Of a stretch of DNA of 64,000 bases, positions 54,358 to 64,000 are shown one piece after another. Source of the stretch: Plutella xylostella (taxonomy: Eukaryota; Arthropoda; Insecta; Lepidoptera; Plutellidae); NCBI RefSeq assembly GCF_932276165.1, contig NC_063994.1, positions 2,666,001 to 2,730,000 of the forward strand, read 5' to 3'. Numbering within the stretch: the stretch's first letter is position 1; every line of letters starts with the position of its first letter. The notes below the pieces were generated by a model, which did no database searches, had not been told where the DNA came from, and saw only the letters and a program-made list of their open reading frames with translations. The position numbers and the translations under genes are program-made.

Positions 54358-57300
54358 CCTAGTAGTAGGTGTAGTATGGCGTCTAGTGGTAGTACCTTTC
54401 AGGTCCCGCCAGTCGGCCCTTCTTAGGGTGGCGGGCCTGCACTGGTCCACAGGCGGCATGCAATCTCTCACCAGTGGCTCCAAGCAGCTGTTGTGCACGC
54501 AGCGGCCACACCCCGGTACACCACGTCGACTCGTGGGCTAAACCTGGTAGAGGGTGGTCGCTACAGACTAGACGCGGACATCTCCCGCGAAGTGCATGAA
54601 GACTGCTCGGCGAAGAAGGCAACCCACGCTGATAAGCAACGGATGTTGGCGGACATGGCGAGCAGCAAGGCATGGTGAAAGGCCTAGGCCAATGGTGGAG
54701 GTCTAAGAGACCATTGGGCAGACACTGCATCCAAGCTCTTCTCTGATCGTATCGGCTCTCCGTTCCATCGGATAAAGAAGAGTAAGGACAAGAGAGTGCA
54801 CCTGTGTTCGCGCGTACATTTGTGCACTTTAATATTTCCTGCGCATCTGACTGCATACTGACAATGGACTCCGATAACTCAAGTCCTATGGCGATGGACG
54901 AAGCAGAGAGGTCTGGTGGTGATGCCCACTGGGCTTTGGTGGAGTCTGCACATAGGCGGCTCAAGGAGAGTGGTCGCTTCTGCACTGCAACGGGGTAACA
55001 GTGGAGATTCGGCAGCACCATGAGTGTCGAAGCAGCCCTATTTAGGGTGGCACTGCTTCCCCGCTCAGCCGGGAAAAGGGCTAGAAAAGGTGCCCCAAAA
55101 AAGGCTTACCCCAAAAACACTGGTGGTAGTAGCCACGGCTACCCCCGCATCATTCAACTCGTGGTCGAAAATACAATAAAGAAAAAGGAAAGAAAGTAGC
55201 AACAATGACATTCGGTGCGTGGAATGTACGCACGTTGCTTGATCGTGCTGGCAACCAGTGCCCTGAGCGTAAAACCGCCATTGTAGCTCGAGAGCTTGGT
55301 CAGTATGATGTGGATATAGCTGCCATTAGCGAAACTCATTTGGCTGATGAAGGGGAGCTAGTGGAGCACGGCGGCGGTTATACCTTTTTTTGGAAAGGGA
55401 CTGCTGCCGCAGAACCCCGGAGATCTGGAGTCGGATTCGCGGTTAAAAACCAAATAGCTAGGAAACTTGAAGAGTGTCCTGTTCACGTCTCGGACCGCGT
55501 TACTTCACTACGACTGCACCTAGATAATGACAACTTTCTGAACGTGATCAGCGTATATGCGCCAACAATGAATAACGAGGAAGACATGAAGGACAAGTTT
55601 TACGAGGAACTCACGCAGACTCTTGTAAAGATTCGTCCTAGAGAGCAGATCTTGCTGCTGGGAGACTTTAATGCACGCGTTGGACGAGACCACGAAGCTT
55701 GGCCTAAGGTCCTTGGTAGGCATGGAATTGGAAACATGAACAGTAACGGACAACTACTGCTAAGCTTGTGTGCCCAATTTGATCTGGCCCTCACTAATAC
55801 TATGTTCCGACTTCCAGCCAAGTATAAGACCACATGGATGCACCCGAGATCGAGGCACTGGCACCTTATTGATTACGCCATAGTCAGACAACAGAATATC
55901 TCGCAAGTTCTCATTACGCGAGTTATGCGTGGTGCCAACTGCTGAACAGATCACAGGCTTGTCGTCACAAAGCTCAGAATTCGTCTGCACCCTCCTCGAA
56001 GACCTCAGAGAACAAAATCCCAGCGGATGAACCTGGAGAAACTGGAAAGCCAAGAAACTCGAAAGGAACTGACGGAGCAGATGAATAACATGCTGCAGTC
56101 GTTTGAGGTTAGTGATGGTGACCTTATTGCTAAGTGGCAAACCCTCTCATCCGGCATGTTGGATACCGCATCTTCAACATTGGGTCTAAGAACTCGTAAG
56201 CATGAAGACTGGTTTGACGAGAATGATGGGATATTGGCTGAGGCGATACAGAAACACCGAATCCTCCGCCAGCAGCATAGTGAGCGACCACAACCCGACA
56301 CTGCAAAGTTGGTCAAGCAAAGTGCAGCCGAGCTGAGAAAGCTAACTCGAGAAGCAAAGGACTCATGGTGGCAAGAGAAAACCCGTCAAATCCAGTGGCT
56401 AACAGACACAAACCAGATGGGAGCTTTTTATGATGAGGTTCGCAAATTAGTTGGGACGTCCTACCGCAGTAGCGTACCTCTTAAGTCGCATGATGGTACT
56501 GAATGCTTTAATACCAAAGAAGACGTACTGCAACGTTGGGCCGAGCACTTTAACAACTTGTTAAATGTAGATCGAGCAGTGGACCTGCAATTCATCGATT
56601 CGATTCCCAAGTTACCTACTATCACTAAGCTGGATGAACCACTGACACTAGATGAGGTTGTAGTAGCGATAAAAAGACAGCAAAATAAGAGGGCAGTGGG
56701 GATTGACAATATTCCGGGAGAGATACTCAAGTATGGAGGTGATAAGTTGCATGAAGTGGTCTGGAAGATGTTCTTGCAGATGTGGGACGATGAGCGAGTA
56801 CCTTCTGACTTTCGCGTTTCTCGCATCTGTTCTCTTTACAAGAACAAAGGAGATCGCTCCGACTGCAACTCCTACCGAGGCATATCGCTGTTGTCTACTC
56901 CCGGAAAGATATTTGCAAGAGTACTCTTAAACCGCCTGATAAAGCTATCGGAGAACATCTTACCAGAAACCCAATTTGGCTTTCGTCCAAACAGAGGAAC
57001 ATGTGAAGCTATCTTCTCCGTGCGTCAGCTACAAGAGAAGATTAGAGAGCAAAACCGACCGCTATACCTTTGTTTCGTGGATCTTGAGAAGGCATTTGAC
57101 AGTGTACCACGTGAAGCCTTGTGGTTGATGCTGGTGAAACTGGGATGCACGGAAAAGTTCGTGAGGATACTGCGGCTCCTGCACGACGGCATGGAATGCT
57201 GTGTTACTGCAAATGGGGAACAGTCAGAGTTTTTCTCTGTGATCTGCGGCGTAAAGCAAGGCTGCGTTCTTGCGCCAACCCTATTTGCCCTATATTTTGC

Positions 57301-58442
57301 AGTCGTAGTCCGTGAAGCTCAACAGAACTCTTCCGAAGGCGTTCGTATTCGGTTCCGCACAGATGGGAATGTCTTTAACTTAGCAAGACTCAGAGCACGG
57401 ACCAAAGTATCGTACGATATCGTGTCGGAGATAATGTATGCAGACGATCTGTGCTTCGTGGCGGAATCCCCAGAAGGTCTGCAAGAGCTGATGAGCAGTC
57501 TGAATGAGTCATGCAGTAAGTTTGGCCTAAAGATCAGTGTGAAAAAAACGGAGGTCATGGGTTTGGACACACATGGTAATGACGACGTGCCACTTACTAT
57601 AAAACTTGGTGAAGACACACTGAAGCAAGTGGATAAATTCAAGTACCTGGGTAGCACAATAACATCGAATTGTGACCTTGACGCCGACATCAACAACAGG
57701 ATCGGAGCAGCAGCTGCAGCGTATGGCAAGCTACGGGTCAAGGTATTCCGGTCGCATGACTTAAAGTTGGCTACAAAGGTGTCGGTATACATGGCGATTG
57801 TTTTGCCCAGCCTCCTCTACGCCTCTGAGACTTGGTGCCCATACCGCAAGCATATACGCGTGCTGGATAGATTCCATCTTAAATGCCTTCGTGACATACT
57901 GAACATCAGATGGTCTGATCGCGTAAGGAACACGGCTGTGTTACGACGGGCCAACGTTGGCGGAATAGAGGCATATCTGATGAGGCGGCAGCTGCGCTGG
58001 TGCGGGCATGTCTCCCGGATGTCCACAGAGAGAGTCGCAAAACGCATCTTCTACGGCGAGCTACAGGAAGGCAAGCGGAATCAAGGCGGCCAGTTCCTGC
58101 GGCACAAAGATGTGTTAAAGCGTCACATGAAGAGGTGTGACATAGATCCGTCACACTGGGAGATGCAGGCTGAGAACCGATCAGAGTGGAGGCTCACCGT
58201 GCAGAAGAAGGTCTTTGAGTTCGAGGCAAAACGGAGAGAAGATCTCGACGCCAAGCGTGACGAGCTCAAGGCTAGACCACCGAGAGCCATATGCTACAAT
58301 GTTGTCGGAGGAGTGCTGACTTGCCGTCAATGCGGTCGCACTTTCGTCAATAAGTTAGGCTATAACAGCCACCAGAGAGCACACGAGAGAAGCTCGCAGT
58401 CACACTGACCGAACACGGTCTGGAGAATATATATATATATAT
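54358..58442 (+). mobile_element. 4.1-kb endonuclease/RT retrotransposon with zinc finger
   Basis: It is a plus-strand element with a GC-rich leader of about 850 bp, one long coding frame (55205-58408, one internal TGA) and an (AT)n tail at 58425-58442. Poly-A is absent. The protein order is AP endonuclease, RT, then a C2H2 finger. It resembles an RTE/Nimb-like endonuclease-RT family known from many animals. I could not fix the clade. It is nearly intact and has a clean duplication, so the insertion is recent. Confidence 0.88.
55205..58408 (+). pseudogene. Endonuclease-RT polyprotein with one in-frame TGA
   Basis: The first ATG of the frame is at 55205, 24 codons after a TAG. Endonuclease: GAWNVRTLLD, AISETHLAD (catalytic Glu), VYAPTMN, LLGDFNARVG, HWHLIDYAIV and TDHRLV (catalytic Asp-His). 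A TGA at 55943-55945 stands directly before TDHRLV, where relatives have Trp, so TGG to TGA is the likely single change. RT: SLYKNKGDRSDC, FVDLEKAFDSV, GVKQGCVLAP and YADDL (about 57437). Then YLGSTIT and RWCGHVSRM. The C-terminus holds LTCRQCGRTFVNKLGYNSHQ with a second His, a C2H2 finger (about 58315-58380) that may help bind nucleic acid. All 1067 other codons are open. The sequence from 56027 alone could be made as an RT without endonuclease. Confidence 0.88.
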
Positions 58443-58589
58443 ATATTCCCATCAAATTTCATCACTGTAGTACTTATAGTTTCCGAGTAAATCGGCTGTG
58501 ACAGACGGACAGACGGACAGACGGACAGACGGACATGACGAAACTATAAGGGTTCCGTTTTTGCCATTTTGGCTACGGAACCCTAAAAA
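58443..58589 (+). repeat. GGTTCCGT repeat, right part (interrupted copy)
   Basis: It continues the copy from 54357: CAAATTTCATCACTGTAG, (GACAGACG)n, then AAGGGTTCCGTTTTTGCC and CTACGGAACCCTAAA. Confidence 0.85.
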
Positions 58590-58703
58590 CTCGCTAGAAT
58601 AAATGTTGTATAAAAAAAACACAACAATCAGTTCCTCGAAGATTTTACAAATTTACTGATTGTTGTTTATTATATTTTAAAAGATAAGTTACATGTTAAA
58701 AGA

Positions 58704-58967
58704 TAAATAAATAAATAAATAAATATGTGGGGACATCTCACACAAGGCCATCCGACCCCAAGCTAGGCAGAACCTGTGTTATGGATGTCGGACAGCTGAT
58801 ATATCTACACAAATACATAGAGAGATAGATACTAAATATAAATATCAACACCCAAGACCCGAGTACAAATATCTGCCTTTAAACAAATATCTGCCCCAGC
58901 CGGGAATCGAACCCGGGACCTTCGGCATAGCAGTCAGGGCCACTAACCACTACGCCATTCAGTCGTC
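58704..58967 (-). repeat. tRNA-headed SINE, second subtype
   Basis: The minus strand starts GACGACTGAATGGCGTAGTG. It has a B box GGTTCGATTCCC within CCCGGGTTCGATTCCCGG and the shared GGGGCAGATATTTG, then its own body with GGTTCTGCCTAGCTTGGGG and a (TTTA)n tail at 58704-58724. AAGATAA next to both ends may be the target duplication. Confidence 0.82.
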
Positions 58968-59055
58968 AATAAGATAAGTCTATATCTAGGGTTTTTTTAA
59001 ATACTTACTCCAGTCCACTTTCAGCTCTTAATTAAAGTTATTATTAGTTATGAAT

Positions 59056-60130
59056 AAATAAAATAATCGAGACCTGGCAGTTTTGGAATCCTTGCAGAGA
59101 TGCCAAATCGATTGGCGCTATATCGAGGTGTTGAGATGTCTGTACAATGCCGCTACTATGACTGTCCAAGTACAGGACTACAAGACAAGACCTATCCAAC
59201 TGCAACGTGGAGTGAGACAGGGGGATGTGATATCTCCGAAACTGTTCACCAATGCATTGGAAGATGTCTTTAAGACGTTGGACTGGAAAGGACATGGCAT
59301 ATGCATAAATGGCGAGTACATGTCACACCTCCGCTTCGCGGACGACATCGTTATTATGGCAGAATCTCTGCAGGAACTCAGCTGGATGCTAAGTGGCCTA
59401 AATGCTGCTTCCCGACGTGTTGGCCTCGATATGAACTTGGACAAGACGAAAGTCATGTACAATGCTCACATCAAACCGGAGCCGGTCGCCGTTGGTGAGG
59501 CAACAATCGAAGTTGTGCAAGAATATGTCTACCTCGGGCAGACTATTCGGCTAGGCAGAAGCAACTTCGACAAGGAGGCTGCAAGGCGCATCCAACTGGG
59601 TTGGGCTGCATTCGGGAAACTTCGTCACATATTCTCCTCGGCCATTCCTCAGAGCCTGAAGACAAAAGTCTTCAACCAGTGCGTCCTGCCAGTGATGACG
59701 TATGGTGCAGAGACGTGTACACTGACGGTAGGACTGGTCCACCGATTTAAAGTCGCTCAGCGTGCTATGGAGAGAGCTATGCTTGGGGTTTCTCTGATGG
59801 ATCGTATCAGAAATGAGGTTATCCGTCTGAGGACTAAGGTTACCGACATAGCTGTCAAAATATGCAAGCTGAAGTGGCAGTGGGCTGGTCATATCTGCCG
59901 AAGAACCGATAACCGTTGGGGTAGACGAGTTCTCGAGTGGAGACCACGAACAGGCAAACGCAGCGTGGGACGCCCTCCTGCCCGCTGGACTGACGACCTT
60001 AGGCGGGTGGCGGGTAGTGGTTGGATGAGGAAGGCCGAGGACCGAGTGTTGTGGCGCTCCTTGGGAGAGGCCTATGTCCAGCAGTGGATGATTATTGGCT
60101 GATGATTGATGATTGATTGAAATAAAATAA
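59056..60130 (+). mobile_element. 5'-truncated RTE retrotransposon, 11-bp duplication
   Basis: AAATAAAATAA at 59056-59066 and 60120-60130 brackets a 1053-bp insertion that begins in the middle of RT and ends with a (GATT/GATGATT)n tail at 60100-60119. Truncation at the 5' side and a short tandem tail are typical of RTE insertions. Fragments of this family lie at 921, 32031, 36003 and 63715. Confidence 0.9.
59083..60102 (+). pseudogene. RTE reverse transcriptase, C-terminal half
   Basis: An uninterrupted frame of about 340 codons reads QLQRGVRQGDVISPKLFT, LRFADDIVIMAES (catalytic Asp pair near 59337), YVYLGQTIRLG, MTYGAETCTL, KWQWAGHICRR and RRVLEWRPRTGKRSVGRPPA. It ends AYVQQWMIIG. The endonuclease and the first RT motifs are absent, so it cannot act alone. 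The frame is undamaged, which points to a fairly young copy. The labelled start is not a true initiation codon. Confidence 0.9.
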
Positions 60131-61204
60131 GCACATCATGGATCGCATACCGTATCGCCGTTATGGATTGTACATATTTTGATCTTCACGAAGAGACATG
60201 ATGTAGAAGAGTACCCTTATTAAAGGTTGCATTATTTGTTGTGGCCACACTCTCAGACAGGTCAAGTCAGTCACGAGCTAACCGTACCTCCGTTATTCAC
60301 CTAACATTGTAGTGAAGATACAGTATGTAATTATTGGGTACCTATTACTTATAACAATAAACTTAAGTTTTTTATGATATTTTTTATGTCAAATCTTTTC
60401 ATTTCAATGTGTTCCGTCTTTTCGTAATTTAAAATTACGACACATATTTAAAATTCAAAACTACGTAGATTTTCCTTCATAAGGACAAGTTCAGGGACTA
60501 TCCTTTTGTATTAACAAAAAAATGTCCATCATACATACACAACTATTATTATTAATGGAGACTGTTAAGTGTTATATAGCCAGTTTGCCCACCAGTGAAC
60601 TCTAAACTCCTATGCTTGAGTATTTCGAGTCGGTCGGGCATTTGGGATGGTTGCCGCGCATACAGATATCACTTTCTCAAGATGTAAGATACAAAAGGAA
60701 AGAAGGTATGTTTGTTTTACTTGATGGTTCAAGTTCATAGGTAATTATTTTTACCTAGTGTTGTTGCATCCACTAGATGTACAAGATGTTGAGCTCACGC
60801 AACTCGTCTTTCACGCAACTCGTCTTGAAAAAAGCTGCCTTTATACTTAGGTTGCATTTTTTATTTACGAGTAAGGTGCAATAGAAGTTACTGAAATGCC
60901 CTAAATACAACAGCAACCGTCACTGTTTTTAACCGAATAAATTTACCACATCCAATACTTCTCACACATCTAACTCAGTTCCCAGTTTCTAACTCGACTA
61001 CTTTATTCCTAAGGATTCGTACTTTGGCCAGCGAGTGAGACACATAGATAGTGACGCCATCTCTTGCTACAGATACGTACTACTTACCACTGCACTTTGT
61101 ATTCCAACCACGTATCAGTTGAGCCCATCGAAGTCCAGTGACGGGTCTTTTTAACTTTACTCTTTGTTACCTACTGAAAGGCCCTTTTGCGTGCGTGGAA
61201 TTCC
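60131..61204. other. Unassigned stretch
   Basis: About 1.1 kb, AT-rich, with no supported gene or repeat. Confidence 0.4.
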
Positions 61205-61440
61205 GAATAGTTTTTTTTTGTTTGGCCTCAGGTGATAGGGTTAATGGTTTTATTGGCAAGGGTGTAAGGGACCCGGGCCGGTAAACATTTAATAATGTGT
61301 AGTGTTACTTTTGGTTCTATTGCGAGAATTATAGAAGTAATAAGGCGCAATTTTCGGGAATTGTTATCAGAAATGAGGGGTAAATGGGCGGATGGCATAT
61401 ACCTAGATTCCATGGCACACTTACCGGATAGATATTTCAC
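61205..61440 (-). repeat. Possible repeat with a 70-codon open frame
   Basis: A GC-richer patch (GTGTAAGGGACCCGGGCC) has a minus-strand frame of 70 codons (MKYLSGKCAMESRYMPSAHL at its start). I recognise no domain. It may belong to a high-copy lepidopteran repeat. No partner copy exists in the window. Confidence 0.25.
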
Positions 61441-62307
61441 ATGCTTTAACTAAATATTTTATATAGATGGAATAATCTTTAAAATATTGTTACTATTCTT
61501 ACGTAAGTACCTTCGTAGAACGTAAGTACCTTCCTTCATTCACGGGAAATGAAAGACAAAGCACGATAACCAGTGATGAAAGCACGACGTTACTTCTAAA
61601 CGGAAAAATGATGCCGCGCCGTTTGAAATATTGAAGATAATTTTACAGCATATAATTACATTACATACCTACACACATACAGTACTTATAAAAATTTACA
61701 ACTAAAACGTAAAATTTCCGTTTGGTGTCGACATTTTGTACGAGGAACTTTTTCATTGCTCTCGAGTGTAATACCAAGACTACTTGTACCAGAGATTCCT
61801 CTAAAGGCAACCACTGATAATCCTCGGATCGCTTTCCAATCTCTAGATTGGTTATTTATGATCCCGTGTGTGGTTCCTTCATAAATAAATCCATACGATC
61901 GTCCCTCTGTCAATAAAGTAAGCGGACTCGGAATATAAATCATTGGACTCTAATGTTGTGCTTTGGACACACACCACACCCTGTATATGGCGCTTTAGCA
62001 GAGGTACAGTCAACAAAAAAGATAATAACCTATTCTCAGCATAAACAGTTTGAATGTATGACTCGTGGATGGAAGATCGCAAAATATTTTGGCGACGCAA
62101 ACAAGCTGTATAGTTTAAACTATGTTCGTTACTTAAATAAAAATTAAAGTATTTGCAATGAGATGCGATACTGATTGTTGCTGATTGTACCTATAGCATG
62201 AAGTTGTGCATAAATCCAGACACTGTCGATGTCGTTGGAACATTTTGTTGTTATGCTATCGAAAATAAGCTTTGTACGTAACCCTTTTAGTGATTTTAGC
62301 TCCTTAT
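61441..62307. other. Unassigned stretch
   Basis: No supported gene. CACCCTGTATATGGCG at about 61976 is an isolated TACAGGGTG-type end word. Confidence 0.35.
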
Positions 62308-62430
62308 ACAATACAATACAATAAGCTTTATTTGCACACCATAAAAAAAAACTTAAATCTAACTTAAATAACAGTGATGCACAAATGGCGGTCTTATTGC
62401 TAAAAGCGATCTCTTCCAGACAACCGTTGT
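62308..62430 (-). repeat. Non-LTR 3' end, sister of 45709-45835
   Basis: GGTTGTCTGGAAGAGATCGC, GCAATAAGACCGCC and TGCAAATAAAGCTTATTGTA with a (TATTG)n tail, in the minus sense, match the sister copy. Confidence 0.65.
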
Positions 62431-62743
62431 AAGAAAAGAACTATTATGTTTAAAAGGACATTTAGGTGTACTTACAAATAATATTTTAAAAAGAAAAATA
62501 CATATCCAACTAATATATTATCCTTATTTATTTACCTAAAAGTTATTATTATTATCGTAACCTTAACAATCTCACGTACCTAGCCCACCTACACCCGAAC
62601 GATTATTAATTGCAAAATTAATAATCGTTCGGGTAAAGACGTCTACCTGGAATTTTAATCATAACTCGACTATTCTCCTCTCCGTTATTCACATCCAGCA
62701 ATCAGCACACAAACACGACCATTCGGCTAACACAACACAGTTT

Positions 62744-63098
62744 CAGGGGGTCACTCTATGTGACAAAAAATTTAGTTTGGGAGCACTGCCGCACCAGCCA
62801 CGACTCTGGCTCGTTGTATTAAAGAAAGAAAGAAAAGAAAGAAAGACACATTTATTTACCACACTGAGACATAATAATAAGACAGAAAAAGAAAAAAAAA
62901 CAACAAAAAAATAAAGAGAATACAGAACAAACAAAACAAATATAGGTTGCTGTCTAGAGTGTCAAAACGGCACCAGCTCAGCATATGCTGTGGACAGTGA
63001 GGCCACAGCGCTAGTTTTCAGCTGGCAGTTTTGTTGTTAAACGTGCTGCTTGCACGACAGTTCTCGTTCGTTGGTTTTTCGTCAGTATAGAGTGACCC
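62744..63098. mobile_element. MITE (1733-1868 family) carrying a nested insertion
   Basis: Ends GGGGTCACTCTATG and CAGTATAGAGTGACCCC match the 136-bp MITE in reverse. After GCCACGACTC the copy is opened by about 210 bp and resumes at GTTAAACGTGCTGCTTGCAC. Confidence 0.65.
62816..63035 (-). repeat. Retrotransposed fragment with (CTTT)n tail inside the MITE
   Basis: In the minus sense this runs from about 63035 to a tail (CTTT)n at 62816-62848, with AATAAATGTG just before the tail. A short 5'-truncated non-LTR or SINE copy is likely. Short TTGT-TTA words at both junctions may be the duplication. Confidence 0.5.
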
Positions 63099-63254
63099 CA
63101 CTGGATCCAAATGCATTCAAAACGTATCCACAGTCGTCTCGTTGGGTTCAATGTGGGTTCAATGAGTCAGTGCTATTTGTCGAGCTCTCTGGTGTAACGA
63201 CTCATCCACTGCGCAACCCTGGTTTCCAAAATGGGACATCTTTAATCGTAGCTT

Positions 63255-63382
63255 TAGGGTCACTTTTACCAAATGCTAAGGTAGAATTTCACCAAACGTC
63301 TGTCAGTTAGTACAAAATGAATTTGAAATTTGATTTAAATACAATTTTAAATACGTTTAGCGTTTGGTAAAAGTGACCTAGT
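63255..63382. mobile_element. Foldback MITE, relative of 26349-26431
   Basis: AGGGTCACTTTTACCAAATG with CTAA is inverted against TTAGCGTTTGGTAAAAGTGA with CCT. It contains AGGTAGAATTTCACCAAACG, as in the shorter relative. Confidence 0.65.
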
Positions 63383-63714
63383 GATATTTTTTACTTTAAC
63401 TAATAGCTATAAAGAACCAGTTTTTTTAAATGTTTTTGTTGATGTTGCCACTTGGGTGTGTTACAAAGTTAGCATTGTCGAACAATTTTTATTTATTTAT
63501 TTAATTCTTTATTGTACAAATATTACAAATAAAAGTGCAAAGCATGGACTTAATGCTAAAAGCAAAACTATAGTATCCTGTTTAGTAATGCCTCAGATAC
63601 CTACAGATTTTTACAGAATGTAACTTTACACTATTTTATAGGTACTAATTCTTCCCCCTTTTCCAAAAAGACCGAGATTCATTTAAATCCACCACCATAG
63701 GACCTCAACAAGCT

Positions 63715-63756
63715 GTCCTCGGCCTTCCTCATCCAGTTACTACCGGCTACTTACCT
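63715..63756 (-). repeat. RTE 3' coding scrap
   Basis: TGTCCTCGGCCTTCCTCATC then CAGTTACTACCGGCTAC is the reverse of the GWMRKAED coding stretch of the 59067-60119 family. Confidence 0.7.
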
Positions 63757-64000
63757 GACCCATACAACTATGATATATTTTCGTGAAAGGTCATTCCGAA
63801 CACAATACCGTGAAACGGTCCACACATTTTCTTTTATGAAGTCAATAAAATGTGTCGGCCAACTATCGACACTGCGTCCAAATGAAAGATTGAGGCACAG
63901 CCTTAGACATTCCAGTGAGGTCGTCTTTGTTCCAATCGGATAAGGGCGGAAATTCTTTGCCGGATAAGCTTAAAAAGTTTTGGCTGGAAAGAGTCGCTTG

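Larger units (their letters stand above)
54345..58455. repeat. 13-bp target duplication ATATTCCCATCAA
   Basis: Copies at 54345-54357 and 58443-58455. The undisturbed repeat at 24926-25502 has the word once, which confirms it as a target-site duplication. The left edge of the second copy merges with the (AT)n tail. Confidence 0.9.

Noticed and set aside
54383..55021. Minus-strand open frame of about 212 codons in the leader of the 4.1-kb retrotransposon
   Set aside because: It lies antisense to the GC-rich leader of a plus-strand element and has no recognisable domain. High GC alone explains the lack of stops.
56461..58154. Minus-strand frames opposite the RT at 56-58 kb
   Set aside because: Antisense to an RT with all expected motifs, with no independent signal.
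58875..58967. Functional tRNA gene
   Set aside because: A and B boxes are good, but the sequence continues into a SINE body and tail, and the same head recurs at 28.4 kb.
1..64000. A novel multi-gene system, such as a defence or biosynthetic cluster
   Set aside because: All sizeable coding frames belong to known retrotransposon protein types. No co-oriented set of unknown genes is present, and the DNA is eukaryotic and transposon-dominated.

Overview
This is insect genomic DNA, almost certainly from a moth or butterfly (Lepidoptera). The background is AT-rich and full of GGTAGGTA-like words. Nearly everything recognisable is transposon-derived: BEL/Pao and tRNA-Ser-primed LTR elements, several RTE-type non-LTR retrotransposons, a jockey/CR1-type element, 5S-rRNA-derived and tRNA-headed SINE-like repeats, and many MITEs. 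There is no operon structure and no rRNA operon, CRISPR array or bacterial or phage module. No complete host gene is visible. Three short splice-flanked stretches (about 2645, 35773-35909 and 47389-47448) could be host exons, so the window is best read as intergenic or large-intron DNA.

Layout. 1-10 kb holds scattered small repeats: an RTE 3' scrap, a 136-bp MITE, GC-rich islands, a 5S-derived repeat and a Harbinger-like MITE with TAA duplications. 10.4-13.0 kb is a 5'-truncated jockey/CR1-like retrotransposon on the minus strand with poly-A. 13.45-23.2 kb is a BEL/Pao retrotransposon on the minus strand with two identical 330-bp LTRs and a CAGTA target duplication. Its gag-pol frame is split by a 3.2-kb RTE element on the plus strand, which is flanked by a 12-13 bp duplication. 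24-37 kb is a mosaic of dispersed repeats, MITEs and SINEs, an inverted CACCAAA-rich pair, and retrotransposon 3' ends. 38.0-40.6 kb is a foldback element with ~446-bp inverted termini, holding a 1.18-kb non-autonomous LTR element with 136-bp LTRs. 41.57-42.58 kb is a non-autonomous piggyBac-type element between TTAA sites. 44-45.2 kb joins an RTE endonuclease 5' end to a jockey-like RT fragment. 46.6-47.2 kb is a decayed BEL-type fragment. 49-53 kb repeats families seen near 30-35 kb, partly inverted.

54.36-58.44 kb is a 4.1-kb endonuclease/RT retrotransposon with a C-terminal C2H2 finger. It has one in-frame TGA and sits inside a repeat whose undisturbed copy lies at 24.9-25.5 kb. 58.7-60.1 kb holds a SINE and a 5'-truncated RTE with an 11-bp target duplication. 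60.1-64 kb is mostly unassigned DNA with more MITEs.

The main value of the window is its readable insertion history. Several nested insertions can be undone on paper from duplications or from an uninterrupted copy in the same window. I found no convincing new cellular system. The most unusual objects are the miniature LTR element with an internally duplicated LTR-edge/polypurine segment, the nested-hairpin MITE cluster, and the long hairpin inside the piggyBac-type element. All comparisons were made by eye.
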